From an uncultured Lachnospiraceae bacterium (lineage in GTDB: Bacteria; Bacillota; Clostridia; Lachnospirales; Lachnospiraceae), in the NCBI GenBank assembly GCA_910584725.1, contig CAJUBE010000032.1, positions 1-54,209 on the forward strand: a DNA stretch of 54,209 bases, given 5' to 3'. Under the pieces are notes generated by a model. It ran no database searches. It worked only from the letters and a program-made list of their open reading frames with translations, and was not told where the DNA came from. A program made the position numbers and the translations under genes. Below, piece after piece: positions 39,825 to 48,600 of the stretch (the stretch's first letter is position 1; every line of letters starts with the position of its first letter).

Positions 39825-41498
39825 TTATTTGACCCGATGATACAGCACAAACGCCTCGTAAGGCGCAAGCGTCAACTCCGCGTCGGTATACGTCCGTTCC
39901 CGGTTGGAGATCAGGCAGTCCGCCCCGATAAATGCAGCGGGGATTGTGAAATGCGTCTCGTGGTCACAGAAGCTGCATACCACCAGAAGTTTTTCCTGCT
40001 CCAAGGTTCTGGTATAGACGAACAGTTCTTCGCTGTCCGCAAGCAAAAGCTCATATCTGCCGTATACGATCACGGGGTAGGCCTTTCTGAGTGAGATCAG
40101 CTTTTTGTAATAGTGAAAGACGGAATTCGGGTCTGCTGTCTCGGCTTTGGCGTTGATCTCTTTGCAGTTGGGATTGACGGCAATCCAGGGCGTACCGGTG
40201 GTAAAGCCTGCCTGCGGGGAGTCGTCCCACTGTACCGGCGTCCGGGCGTTGTCACGGCTCTTGAAGGTGATGCAGGGCCAGAAAACTTCGTGTGATAATT
40301 TGCCGTCTGTACACCATTCCCTGTAAGCGTTGATGCTCTCGATATCGCGGAACTCATCAGGGCTTTTGAAGGGATAGTTGGTCATGCCGAGTTCTTCCCC
40401 CTGATAGATATAGGGCGTGCCCTGCATCATGTGCAGGCATGTGGCAAGCATTTTCGCGGACATTTCCCGATACTCCGGACGGTCGTCACCGAAGCGGGAG
40501 ACGGCGCGGGGCTGGTCGTGATTGTCCCAGAACAGGCTGTTCCATGCCTGACCATATAAGTCAATCTGCCAGCGGGATAAAATCTTTTTCAGGGCTGTGA
40601 GGGGCATTTTCTCGTCTGTCCATTTGCCGTATTTGCCGTCGCTCTCCACATGTTCAAACTGGAATACCATATTTAGCTCATGCGCGTGTTCTCCTGCGTA
40701 CTGTTTTGCCAGCTCTGTGGTCACACCGGCGGTTTCACCGACCGTCATGATATCGTATCGGGACAATACTTTTTCGTTCATTTCCCGCAGATAGTTGTGT
40801 ACGTTGGGGCCATGGACGCAGTAAGGGCCGAAATCGCCGTACAGGCCGCTCGCTTTGCCGTCCGGCATTTCCGCCGTCTTGGAGATCATGCTGATCACAT
40901 CCATGCGGAAGCCGTCGATGCCCTTGTCGCACCACCATGTCATCATATCGAATACTTCGCGGCGCACTTCCGGGTTATCCCAGTTCAGGTCGGGCTGTTT
41001 TTTGGAAAACAGATGCAGATAATACATATCTGTCGCCTCGTCATACTGCCATGCCGAACCGCCGAAACAGGAGCCCCAATTGTTGGGCGGCGTCGCTGTG
41101 TCTTTTCCTTTTCGCCAGATGTAGTAATCTCGGTACTCGTTATCCGTAGATTTCCGGCTTTCCACAAACCATTTGTGTTCGTCGGAGGTGTGGTTCACTA
41201 CCAGATCCATCACGATTTTGATGCCCCGTTCATGGGCGGCGGCAAGCAGTTCGTCAAAGTCTGCCATGTCGCCGAACTCCTCCATGATATCCTGATAATC
41301 GCTGATATCGTAGCCGTTGTCGTCGTTGGGGGACTTGTAGACCGGGGAGAGCCAGATCACGTCTATCCCTAAATATTTCAGATAATCCAATCGACTGATG
41401 ATCCCCTGTAAATCGCCGATGCCGTCCCCGTTGCTGTCCATAAAGCTGCGCGGATAAATCTGATAAATGACCGCTTCTTTCCACCATGTTCTGTTCAT
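39825..41498 (-). CDS. GH13 alpha-glucosidase (oligo-1,6-glucosidase type), copy 1
   Basis: A cytoplasmic enzyme of about 557 residues (TWWKEAVIYQIYPRSFMDSN). GH13 regions are intact: DLVVNHTSDEH, GFRMDVISMIS (nucleophile Asp), TVGETAGV (acid/base Glu) and FWDNHDQPRA (third acid). QPDLNWDNPEVRREVFDM fits the GH13 subfamily 31 of oligo-1,6-glucosidases. It hydrolyses terminal alpha-glucosidic bonds of isomalto- or malto-oligosaccharides. A second ATG is one codon upstream (41501). It lies 42 bp after the second glucosidase and is co-transcribed. Confidence 0.9.
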   Translation of the reverse strand: MNRTWWKEAVIYQIYPRSFMDSNGDGIGDLQGIISRLDYLKYLGIDVIWLSPVYKSPNDDNGYDISDYQDIMEEFGDMADFDELLAAAHERGIKIVMDLVVNHTSDEHKWFVESRKSTDNEYRDYYIWRKGKDTATPPNNWGSCFGGSAWQYDEATDMYYLHLFSKKQPDLNWDNPEVRREVFDMMTWWCDKGIDGFRMDVISMISKTAEMPDGKASGLYGDFGPYCVHGPNVHNYLREMNEKVLSRYDIMTVGETAGVTTELAKQYAGEHAHELNMVFQFEHVESDGKYGKWTDEKMPLTALKKILSRWQIDLYGQAWNSLFWDNHDQPRAVSRFGDDRPEYREMSAKMLATCLHMMQGTPYIYQGEELGMTNYPFKSPDEFRDIESINAYREWCTDGKLSHEVFWPCITFKSRDNARTPVQWDDSPQAGFTTGTPWIAVNPNCKEINAKAETADPNSVFHYYKKLISLRKAYPVIVYGRYELLLADSEELFVYTRTLEQEKLLVVCSFCDHETHFTIPAAFIGADCLISNRERTYTDAELTLAPYEAFVLYHRVK

Positions 41499-41540
41499 CA
41501 TTTCCTTCCTTTCTGCCGTCTGACGGCATAGCAAGCATGC

Positions 41541-43205
41541 TCACATCTCCAAGATCAGAACCTGATATCCCTGTAAGGTAATCGTTTCCTTCTCTTCGAT
41601 AATATCCTTATCATTGTTCAACAGCACTTTTTTATACGGTTTCGGAAGCGTAATTTCCTGCTGCTCCCTCTGGAAGTTTCCGGCCACCAGCAGCGTCCGT
41701 TCTCCCTTCCGGTAATAGGCCATCAGATTGCGGCGTTCCCGCCATACCGGTTCCAATGCGCCGTACACAATAGTTTCCTTGTAGGCGGGGGCTTTGCGGA
41801 GCGCGATCAGCTTCTTGTAAAAGGCGAGCACCGAGTTTTCATCCGCAACCTGCGCCGCCGCGTTGATGCGGGTATAATTGGGGTTCACCGTCAACCAGGG
41901 CGTGCCCTCGGTAAAACCGGCGTTCGCCTGATCCGACCACTGCATCGGCGTGCGCGCGTTGTCCCGGCTGTATGCGGCCACCGCTTTTAAGGCCGCTTCC
42001 TCGGAAAGCCCCGCCTCCAGAGCCACCCGATATTCGTCCCGGGCGGAGATGTCGTCCACCTCGTCAATGGATGAGATCGGCAGGTTTTCCATACCGAGCT
42101 CCTGTCCCTGATAGATAAAGGGAAGGCCGCGCAGCATGAAATTCAATGCGGCGAGCAGTTTTTTGCTCTTGTCGCAGCGGTCGCCCTCCGGTATGTAACG
42201 GCTGACGCCGCGCGGCTCATCGTGGTTTTCGATGATATTGGAGAGGAAACCGATATCCCCGGCTTTTTCCTGAGAGGCAAAGCAGCAGTTTTTATAATCC
42301 TCCGGCGTGATCGGTGAGGCGTCGTACCAGCCCTTTTCACTGTGACCGAAGATCGTCTCGTTAAAGTCAAACATGCTGGAAAAGTAGCCGTTGTCTCCGA
42401 TAAAGTCAGGCAGTTCTCCAGGCTTTTCATTGAACACTTCCCCCACGGTAAAGGCATCGTATCGTTTGAAGGTGCGGTCGCGCAGTTCACTTAGGAATGT
42501 GCCGATGCCGGACGATTCTTTCAGCATGGTCTGCATACTGCACAGGCCGTCGTCCCTGTCCGCGGGATAGCTGCGGAGGGGCAGGGCTTTTTTTATGTTG
42601 ATAATGGCGTCAATGCGGAAACCGCCAAGTCCTTTGTCCAGCCACCAGTTGATGTTTTTGTAGACCTCTTCCCGCAGCTCGGGGTTTTCCCAGTTTAAGT
42701 CAGGCTGTTTTTTGTGGAAGACGTGGAGATATTGTTTGTCCGTGCCCGGCAGATCGTCCCAGACGGGACCACCGAAGTAGGAACGCCAGTTGGTCGGCAG
42801 TTCCCCCTCCTTTTTATCCCGCAGATAAAAATAATGGCCGTACTTTCCATTAGGGTCTTCGCAGGCTTTTTGGAACCATTCGTGCTCGTCGGAGCAGTGG
42901 TTGACAACCAGGTCCATAAGTATGTACATATCGCGTTTTTTCGCCTCTGCAATCAGGCGCTCCATATCCGCCATGGTGCCGAAGCGGGGATCGATGCTGT
43001 AGTAATCGGAAATATCATAGCCCTGATCGGCCAGAGGAGAGCGATAGCAGGGAGACAGCCAGAGAATATCCACACCCAGCTCTTTCAGGTAATCCAATTT
43101 GCTGATAATGCCGGGAATATCCCCGATGCCGTCGCCGTTGGAATCATAAAAACTTTTGGGATAAATCTGATATGCCACCTTATCATGCCACCATTTTTTA
43201 GTCAT
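41541..43205 (-). CDS. GH13 alpha-glucosidase (oligo-1,6-glucosidase type), copy 2
   Basis: A 554-residue paralogue of the downstream gene (KKWWHDKVAYQIYPKSFYDS). Catalytic regions are DLVVNHCSDEHEWF, GFRIDAIINIKKA (Asp), FTVGEVFNEKPG (Glu) and NIIENHDEPRG (Asp). It is the first gene of the minus-strand pair; AGGAGGATATT precedes ATG. The two enzymes share the same general activity but may prefer different linkages. The AraC-type regulator upstream probably controls them. Confidence 0.9.
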   Translation of the reverse strand: MTKKWWHDKVAYQIYPKSFYDSNGDGIGDIPGIISKLDYLKELGVDILWLSPCYRSPLADQGYDISDYYSIDPRFGTMADMERLIAEAKKRDMYILMDLVVNHCSDEHEWFQKACEDPNGKYGHYFYLRDKKEGELPTNWRSYFGGPVWDDLPGTDKQYLHVFHKKQPDLNWENPELREEVYKNINWWLDKGLGGFRIDAIINIKKALPLRSYPADRDDGLCSMQTMLKESSGIGTFLSELRDRTFKRYDAFTVGEVFNEKPGELPDFIGDNGYFSSMFDFNETIFGHSEKGWYDASPITPEDYKNCCFASQEKAGDIGFLSNIIENHDEPRGVSRYIPEGDRCDKSKKLLAALNFMLRGLPFIYQGQELGMENLPISSIDEVDDISARDEYRVALEAGLSEEAALKAVAAYSRDNARTPMQWSDQANAGFTEGTPWLTVNPNYTRINAAAQVADENSVLAFYKKLIALRKAPAYKETIVYGALEPVWRERRNLMAYYRKGERTLLVAGNFQREQQEITLPKPYKKVLLNNDKDIIEEKETITLQGYQVLILEM

Positions 43206-43245
43206 AATATCCTCCCTGTCAGAGCAGTTTACTGCGATGACACGC

Positions 43246-43352
43246 GATGAGAAATTCGTGAAGAGGATTTCTCATCTGCGATCACGGCGATTTTGAGGCT
43301 CTGACTCAAATTGCCGATTGAAAAGTAAGGTCATCAGACTTACTTTTCAATC
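43246..43352. repeat. Triple-hairpin intergenic element
   Basis: Three consecutive inverted repeats: GATGAGAAAT/ATTTCTCATC (43246-43276), GGCGATTTTGAG/CTCAAATTGCC (43286-43315, imperfect) and GATTGAAAAGTAAG/CTTACTTTTCAATC (43316-43352). It lies in the 234-bp gap between the AraC gene and the glucosidases, on their leader side. It resembles the other dispersed multi-hairpin repeats in organisation but not in sequence. Confidence 0.65.
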
Positions 43353-43439
43353 ATGCGCCTCCTGTGTGCTTTTTTATTTAAGATACATTTTAATGATTTA
43401 AATGGTGGTTGTCTTACGATTATTTGATTAAAAACTACA

Positions 43440-44369
43440 TTATTTTGACTCTACAGCTTCCGAATGTTTCCGATACTGTAAAGGGGTAGTTTCCGTGTGC
43501 CGTCGAAATTCCCGCAGAAAATTTCCCAGATTGTTGTACCCGCATTCCAGACAGATTTCCGTCACCGGCAGATTCGTCTCCTCCAGCAGCCGGCGGGCCT
43601 GTTTGATACGGTACTCGTTGATGTAGGCTATGGGGGAACAGCCGACGGCTTTTTTAAACAGGCGGCAGAAATACTGTTCGTTCAGATTTACCTGACCGGC
43701 CAGATCGGCGATATAAATTCTGTCCCGGTAATGATTTCTGATGTAGGTGAGGGCGGTTTTGACACTTTCCACACGCTTGTCAAAATTTTTCTCCGCGGGC
43801 GCAAAAAGCTTGTGGGCGGAGAGAGTGGCGAGTATATAGAGCAGGGAAGATTTGATATAAAGCTGGCTCGTCAAATCGTCCGTAACCAGCGTGCTATCGG
43901 AAGCCGAATCCTCCGCCATCTGCCCGAAGGAGTGCATGACGTCCAGAAAGGCTTTTTTGAGAGGGGCAAATGCGGGGTGTTCGGGCGTGATACAGCGCGG
44001 AAAGAGCAGCTTCCCGTTTTGGATCGGCTTTACCAGATGAATCTGTGCCTCGTCATAGGAATCGAAACTGAGGATGCCGGGGGAAAAGACCACGGCGTCC
44101 TCCCAGTGACTGTCGGCGGTTTCCGTGATGATACCGTGCAGTTCGCCGGGATTGATGAAGTAGAAGCATTCCAGGTGCGCGGGAAAGGATTCCATATTGA
44201 TTTCGAGACGAAATTTTCCGCCGGAAAAATACAGAATCTCCACTTCTTCATGCCAGTGATGTTTGACGAGCGTGCCCCGTCCCGAAGAGTGGGTGCGGTA
44301 TGCGGCGCAGGGAAAGGACTGCGTTCCGTGCGTTCGGATTTCCTTAAAAACGGATGACTGCTCGTTCAT
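43440..44369 (-). CDS. AraC-family transcriptional regulator
   Basis: A 309-residue protein with an N-terminal cupin-like sensor (HHWHEEVEILYFSGGKFRLE, YFINPGELHGI) and a C-terminal pair of helix-turn-helix motifs (IYIADLAGQVNLNEQYFCRL then FKKAVGCSPIAYINEYRIKQ, and LPVTEICLECGYNNLGNFLR). AAGGAGAGC precedes ATG 44369. It lies directly upstream of the two glucosidase genes on the same strand, so it is the probable activator responding to a sugar. Confidence 0.9.
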   Translation of the reverse strand: MNEQSSVFKEIRTHGTQSFPCAAYRTHSSGRGTLVKHHWHEEVEILYFSGGKFRLEINMESFPAHLECFYFINPGELHGIITETADSHWEDAVVFSPGILSFDSYDEAQIHLVKPIQNGKLLFPRCITPEHPAFAPLKKAFLDVMHSFGQMAEDSASDSTLVTDDLTSQLYIKSSLLYILATLSAHKLFAPAEKNFDKRVESVKTALTYIRNHYRDRIYIADLAGQVNLNEQYFCRLFKKAVGCSPIAYINEYRIKQARRLLEETNLPVTEICLECGYNNLGNFLREFRRHTETTPLQYRKHSEAVESK

Positions 44370-44384
44370 GGAAGCTCTCCTTAT

Positions 44385-44417
44385 ATGAAAGAAGGGCTGT
44401 TGCCGTTGCAACAGCCC
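44385..44417 (-). terminator. Terminator of the FliD-like gene
   Basis: On the minus strand GGGCTGTTGC and GCAACAGCCC pair around AACG and are followed by TTCTTTC. It separates the FliD-like gene from the AraC gene. Confidence 0.75.
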
Positions 44418-44432
44418 GTATATCTTTGGGTT

Positions 44433-45773
44433 TTAGCAGTAACTGTTAAACATCATCCCGCTGTACGCGCTCGTGATGTAGGGGCTTGCGAAGTTCTTTC
44501 CGGGATTCTTGTAAGCCACGATCACGTTATTGACATAGTGCATCGGGTCTAAGGACACCTGATTTGTTTTGCGCAGGATAGAGTTCGTAAAGCCTTTCAT
44601 CGAGGCGAACGCTTCCTTGGCGTCCTCGCTGGTGGCCTTCTGGCGCAGCACGTTATTGTCTACTTCCAGCGTGCCGTCCAGATTCAGATTCAGTCCCGCG
44701 GAGGTGAGGCCCTTTGCGTAAACTCTGGCAACGCTGCTCATCTCATGGAACAGGCGGTCGCTCTTGGGCTGTACGCCGCTGTACTCGGAGACGGCCTGCA
44801 GGAAGGAGTTGTATCCGCCCACCAGTGTGTTGATATTCTCGGCAAGCGATTCCACGTCGGTCTTGATGCCGATGGAAGCGACCTCGCCTTCCTCGCTGCT
44901 TACGCCCTTGAACTGTAACTCGTAGGTGTGATCCAGCGTATAATGGTTGTTGGTGGAGGTGTGCGCCTCACCGTTTACCAAAAACGACGCGTTCGTCGCC
45001 GGGGATGCGATGTAGTCAAGTCCCAGATAATCCACCACGCCCGCCGTCTTGCTGGTGCGCTGGTCGGAAATTTGGAACTGCATCTTCTTGCCTTCCTTAA
45101 GGCCGGTAGCGTCCGATTCCATCCGCAGGGCGGAGCCGCCGTTCTCGTCGGTAACGACCTGTGCCGACATGCCGATGTTCGCATTGTTGATCAGCCTGGA
45201 CAGACGCGCCTGCACATCCCTGTTCGTGTCGCTGGCCTTGATGCTGAACTGAAATTCATAGCTTAAATCATCAATCCCCACGTCGAAAGAATAGGTGTCG
45301 GGAGCGAGCGCTGCAGGTTCATCGGCGGGAAGGAATTTCCCGAGATTTACCTGAGTCGAAGCGAGATGATTTACTTCCACCTCATAGGAGGGAAAGTCGT
45401 CATCCGGTTTTCTGGAACCCACATATTTTGCGGTGGCAATCTCTTCGTTGCTGGAGTAAGCTACTTTTTTGTTCAGCAGCTCTTCCTCGTCGAGACCGCC
45501 GAGAGACGCGATGGTATTGCGAAGTTCTCTGGCGTTTTCCTTTATGCCTACTGCAAATTCACGGGATTCTTTGCTGGTGTCGAGAATGAACAGAGGCGAT
45601 TCCTTGTTCATCTTGACAATCGAATTGTACACGCTGCGAAGCTCGCTCTTCTTATGCGTATCATAAGGCGTGCTCGACTTCGGCGCATAGGTCGTCATGT
45701 AGAAATTATAGACGTTAGTTAAGTTGTTAATGGTGTTGTAAGCCATATGCCCTCCTTTCTTCCGTGAAAGCAT
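44433..45773 (-). CDS. FliD-like flagellar hook-associated/capping protein
   Basis: A 446-residue protein. FliD-like features are the beta-rich middle with ATAKYVGSRKPDDDFPSYEV then EVNHLAST (FliD_N-like), SYEFQFSIKASDTNRDVQAR then LSRLINNANIGMSAQVV, and the C-terminal VESLAENINTLVGGYNSFLQ then AVSEYSG with VDNNVLRQKA. The extreme N-terminus (AYNTINNLTNVYNFYMTTYA) is unlike classical FliD, and the classical C-terminal helix is short. Start ATG 45773 has AGGAGG 8 nt upstream; ATG 45746 (MAYN) with GGAGG 4 nt upstream is an alternative. Confidence 0.7.
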   Translation of the reverse strand: MLSRKKGGHMAYNTINNLTNVYNFYMTTYAPKSSTPYDTHKKSELRSVYNSIVKMNKESPLFILDTSKESREFAVGIKENARELRNTIASLGGLDEEELLNKKVAYSSNEEIATAKYVGSRKPDDDFPSYEVEVNHLASTQVNLGKFLPADEPAALAPDTYSFDVGIDDLSYEFQFSIKASDTNRDVQARLSRLINNANIGMSAQVVTDENGGSALRMESDATGLKEGKKMQFQISDQRTSKTAGVVDYLGLDYIASPATNASFLVNGEAHTSTNNHYTLDHTYELQFKGVSSEEGEVASIGIKTDVESLAENINTLVGGYNSFLQAVSEYSGVQPKSDRLFHEMSSVARVYAKGLTSAGLNLNLDGTLEVDNNVLRQKATSEDAKEAFASMKGFTNSILRKTNQVSLDPMHYVNNVIVAYKNPGKNFASPYITSAYSGMMFNSYC

Positions 45774-45777
45774 AACA

Positions 45778-45814
45778 GATACCTCCTGCGGCCGTCCGTA
45801 GCCTGCAAGGTATC
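45778..45814 (-). promoter_or_regulatory. Leader hairpin of the FliD-like gene, possible CsrA target
   Basis: On the minus strand GATACCT and AGGTATC close a hairpin whose inner stem (TGC, GGC with GCC, GCA) exposes TACGGACG in the loop. The 3' strand contains the Shine-Dalgarno AGGAGG. GGA in the loop plus a second in the ribosome site parallels the flagellin leader. The 45815-46097 gap otherwise holds only AT-rich sequence and the rpmG promoter. Confidence 0.5.
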
Positions 45815-45973
45815 TTTATGGGCGTTCCTACCTAATATTATAGTGGTAACCTTATTTTATCATTTTTTTCACGAAAATTGCAAGTATTTCCTGAATTATA
45901 ATATATATCGTATGGCGGCGGCATTTTATTAAGAGGTATTACAAAAAAATGCGGAGAAAATGCAAAAAAGCGA

Positions 45974-46002
45974 TTGACTTAAGGCAGGCTGTATGATATA
46001 TT
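45974..46002 (+). promoter_or_regulatory. Promoter of the rpmG-secE-nusG operon
   Basis: TTGACT (45974-45979), 17 bp, TATATT (45997-46002), about 95 bp before rpmG. Confidence 0.75.
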
Positions 46003-46097
46003 GTGTGAGCAAGAAGAGAATAAGGTCTTTTTTTTATGCTCAAAAAATGAGAAATATTTAAGATCAAACGAATCGTAATACAGGTGGAGGTGGCAAG

Positions 46098-46247
46098 ATG
46101 CGCACAAGGATCACATTGGCATGTACGGAATGTAAACAGCGTAACTACAATACGACGAAGGATAAGAAGACACATCCTGACAGAATGGAAATCAAGAAGT
46201 ATTGCAGATTCTGCAAGAAGCATACCCTGCATAAAGAGACGAAGTAA
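46098..46247 (+). CDS. rpmG: Ribosomal protein L33 (zinc form)
   Basis: A 49-residue large-subunit protein (MRTRITLACTECKQRNYNTT) with both zinc pairs, CTEC near residue 9 and CRFC near residue 37. GGAGGTGG precedes ATG. First gene of the conserved rpmG-secE-nusG order. Confidence 0.95.
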   Translation: MRTRITLACTECKQRNYNTTKDKKTHPDRMEIKKYCRFCKKHTLHKETK

Positions 46248-46281
46248 TTATTCGCCGCGTTGAAAAAGGAGATATTGAATT

Positions 46282-46494
46282 ATGGCAGATTCAGCAAAAA
46301 CAGATAAGAAAGCAGTCAAATTTTTTGACGGCGTGAAGGCTGAGTTTAAGAAAATCAGTTGGCCCGACAAGGATTCTCTGCTGAAACAGTCTGTTGCAGT
46401 CGTTATTATTTCCCTTGTGGTAGGGGCAATTATCACGGTGTTGGATTTTGGTTTGCAGTACGGCGTGGATTTCATTACTACACTGAAATTTTAA
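46282..46494 (+). CDS. secE: Preprotein translocase subunit SecE
   Basis: A 70-residue protein with the conserved KFFDGVKAEFKKISWPDKDS amphipathic segment and one membrane span (VAVVIISLVVGAIITVLDFG). It stabilises the SecY channel. AAAGGAGA lies upstream. It sits between rpmG and nusG as usual in Firmicutes. Confidence 0.95.
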   Translation: MADSAKTDKKAVKFFDGVKAEFKKISWPDKDSLLKQSVAVVIISLVVGAIITVLDFGLQYGVDFITTLKF

Positions 46495-46525
46495 CCTATA
46501 TTCAGGCAAGACAGGGAGGGTCCGT

Positions 46526-47044
46526 ATGGCAGAGGCGAATTGGTATGTTGTGCATACTTATTCCGGATATGAAAATAAAGTAAAAGCCAACATAGAAAAG
46601 ACAATCGAAAACAGACATCTGGAGGAAGAAATTCTGGAGGTCAGAGTGCCGATGCAGGACGTTACCGAACTGAAAAACGGCGCGCGCAAGACCGTTCAGA
46701 AGAAGATGTTTCCCGGGTATGTTCTGATTAATATGATTATGAATGACGACACCTGGTATGTTGTGAGAAATACCAGGGGCGTGACGGGCTTTGTGGGGCC
46801 GGGGAGCAAGCCGGTGCCGCTGACGGAGGCGGAGATGAAGCCTCTCGGCATCAAGGTGGAAAATATGAGCGTCGATTTCGCGGAGGGCGACACCATTGCG
46901 GTGGTTGCGGGCGTCTGGAAGGACACCGTGGGCGTTGTGCAGAGAATCGACTATAGCAAGCAGACGGCCACCATCAATGTGGAGCTGTTTGGCAGGGAGA
47001 CTCCCGTGGAGATCAGCTTTGCGGAGGTCAGAAGCATGAGATAG
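46526..47044 (+). CDS. nusG: Transcription elongation/antitermination factor NusG
   Basis: A 172-residue protein with an NGN domain (ANWYVVHTYSGYENKVKANI, FPGYVLINMIMNDDTWYVVR) and a C-terminal KOW domain (FAEGDTIAVVAGVWKDTVGV). It binds RNA polymerase and couples it to Rho or ribosomes. AGGGAGGGTCC precedes ATG. Confidence 0.96.
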   Translation: MAEANWYVVHTYSGYENKVKANIEKTIENRHLEEEILEVRVPMQDVTELKNGARKTVQKKMFPGYVLINMIMNDDTWYVVRNTRGVTGFVGPGSKPVPLTEAEMKPLGIKVENMSVDFAEGDTIAVVAGVWKDTVGVVQRIDYSKQTATINVELFGRETPVEISFAEVRSMR

Positions 47045-47086
47045 ATATTTGCCCGCTTCGGCGGTGTAGATATGGGTGTGGGAGCC

Positions 47087-47113
47087 GGTTTTAAATGTTT
47101 CGCATTTAAAACC
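47087..47113 (+). other. Strong hairpin in the nusG-rplK gap
   Basis: GGTTTTAAATG and CATTTAAAACC pair perfectly over 11 bp around TTTCG. No T-run follows. It may act as a processing, pausing or autoregulatory structure for the rplKA mRNA. Confidence 0.6.
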
Positions 47114-47195
47114 CGAGCTTGTCTTTGATAATCTGGCAGATTGTGACAGACAGGCGGTAAGGCGTCCGAACCACAATAATATAGGAGGTGCCGAA

Positions 47196-47621
47196 ATGGC
47201 AAAGAAAGTAGAAGGATACATCAAGTTACAGATCCCTGCTGGTAAAGCAACACCAGCGCCCCCGGTTGGTCCTGCACTTGGTCAGCACGGGGTAAACATC
47301 GTTGAATTTACAAAACAGTTCAACGCGAAGACAGCCGACAAGGGCGATGTGATCATCCCGGTTGTCATCACAGTGTATGCAGACAGAAGCTTCAGTTTTA
47401 TCACGAAGACTCCCCCGGCTGCGGTACTTTTGAAGAAGGCGTGCAACATCAAATCCGGTTCCGCTACGCCCAACAAGGCGAAGGTGGCTACCATCTCCAA
47501 GGCGAAGCTGCAGGAGATCGCGGAGATGAAGATGCCTGATCTGAACGCGGCGAGCGTTGAGGCGGCCATGAGCATGATCGCCGGTACTGCGAGAAGTATG
47601 GGTATCACAGTAGAAGAGTAA
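47196..47621 (+). CDS. rplK: Ribosomal protein L11
   Basis: A 141-residue protein (AKKVEGYIKLQIPAGKATPA, then PPVGPALGQHGVNIVEFTKQ) with the conserved KTPPAAVLLKKA and the C-terminal rRNA-binding domain. It forms the GTPase-associated centre. ATAGGAGGTG precedes ATG 47196. Confidence 0.97.
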   Translation: MAKKVEGYIKLQIPAGKATPAPPVGPALGQHGVNIVEFTKQFNAKTADKGDVIIPVVITVYADRSFSFITKTPPAAVLLKKACNIKSGSATPNKAKVATISKAKLQEIAEMKMPDLNAASVEAAMSMIAGTARSMGITVEE

Positions 47622-47634
47622 TGGAGGGTTCGAG

Positions 47635-48324
47635 ATGAAACACGGTAAAAAATATCAGGAGGCGGCCAAGCTGGTAGATCGTTCGGTGCAGTACGACACG
47701 GCGGAGGCGATTGCCTTAGTGAAAAAGACAGCAACAGCAAAATTTGACGAGACCGTAGAGGTTCATATCAGAACCGGTTGTGACGGCCGTCACGCGGAGC
47801 AGCAGATTCGTGGCGCGGTGGTACTTCCTAACGGAACAGGTAAGACGGTTCGCGTGCTCGTATTTGCCAAGGGCGACAAGGTGAATGAGGCGGAGGCAGC
47901 GGGCGCTGACCATGTAGGCGGCGAGGAGCTGATCCCCAGGATTCAGAATGAAGGATGGCTTGATTTTGACGTGGTAGTAGCGACACCCGATATGATGGGC
48001 GTTGTTGGACGTCTCGGTAAGGTGCTCGGTCCGAAAGGCCTGATGCCCAACCCGAAGGCAGGTACGGTGACCATGGATGTGGCGAAGGCCATCAGCGATA
48101 TCAAAGCCGGTAAGATCGAGTACAGACTGGATAAGGCGAACATCATCCATGTGCCCGTAGGCAAGACCTCCTTCGAGGAGAGCAAGCTGCAGGAGAACTT
48201 CGACGCGCTGATGGAGGCGATTGTGAAAGCAAAGCCCTCGGCGCTCAAGGGACAGTATCTCAGAAGCATTACGCTGGCGACAACCATGGGCCCCGGCGTG
48301 AAGGTGAATGTGGCAAAATACTAG
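47635..48324 (+). CDS. rplA: Ribosomal protein L1
   Basis: A 229-residue L1-stalk protein with GKKYQEAAKLVDRSVQYDTA, MGVVGRLGKVLGPKGLMPNP and the C-terminal SITLATTMGPGVKVNVA. It lies 13 bp after rplK. The stop codon overlaps the first base of a family 1 structured repeat. Confidence 0.97.
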   Translation: MKHGKKYQEAAKLVDRSVQYDTAEAIALVKKTATAKFDETVEVHIRTGCDGRHAEQQIRGAVVLPNGTGKTVRVLVFAKGDKVNEAEAAGADHVGGEELIPRIQNEGWLDFDVVVATPDMMGVVGRLGKVLGPKGLMPNPKAGTVTMDVAKAISDIKAGKIEYRLDKANIIHVPVGKTSFEESKLQENFDALMEAIVKAKPSALKGQYLRSITLATTMGPGVKVNVAKY

Positions 48325-48460
48325 CGTGAGAAGTACTTCTAAAGCTCAGCAGCAAAGGCTGCTTCGCTAAGAAGTACTAAGTCTCACGCCAGAGAATGCC
48401 TGAAATGCGGCATTCTCCGCATTGATTTGAGATTCCGCAGAGCGGAATCATGGAGGTTAG
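48324..48460 (+). repeat. Structured intergenic repeat, family 1, full copy
   Basis: Three hairpins in a row: a long stem GCGTGAGAAGTACTTCT with AGAAGTACT, AAG bulge, TCTCACGC (48324-48389, inner stem AGCAGC/GCTGCT); GAGAATGCC/GGCATTCTC (48392-48417); and GATTCCGC/GCGGAATC (48431-48449). It ends CATGGAGGTTAG. The element begins in the rplA stop codon. Confidence 0.85.
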
Positions 48461-48510
48461 GGATGAAAAGATGGGAGAGCGATGCGTTGCGGCATACCGC
48501 TCTCCTTTTT

Positions 48511-48600
48511 TATGCGCAGCCCCATGCAGAGGAGGATGCCGCTAAGGCGGCGCATGGGGCGCGCGGCGAGTAGGGGAAGAAGAATCTTCCCTACTCGATT
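48511..48600 (+). repeat. Structured intergenic repeat, family 2, copy 3
   Basis: GCCCCATGC pairs with GCATGGGGC, with the one-sided bulge AGAGGAGGAT and inner stem GCCGC/GCGGC. It is followed by GAGTAGGGGAAGA paired with TCTTCCCTACTC. It overlaps the 3' end of the kinase gene and may terminate it. Confidence 0.75.

Noticed and set aside
44975..45266. Small frames opposite the FliD-like gene
   Set aside because: Antisense shadows with no start signals.
47044..47195. Upstream extension of rplK to 47076
   Set aside because: The extension would encode the 11-bp hairpin and lacks similarity to L11. ATG 47196 has AGGAGGTG in front.
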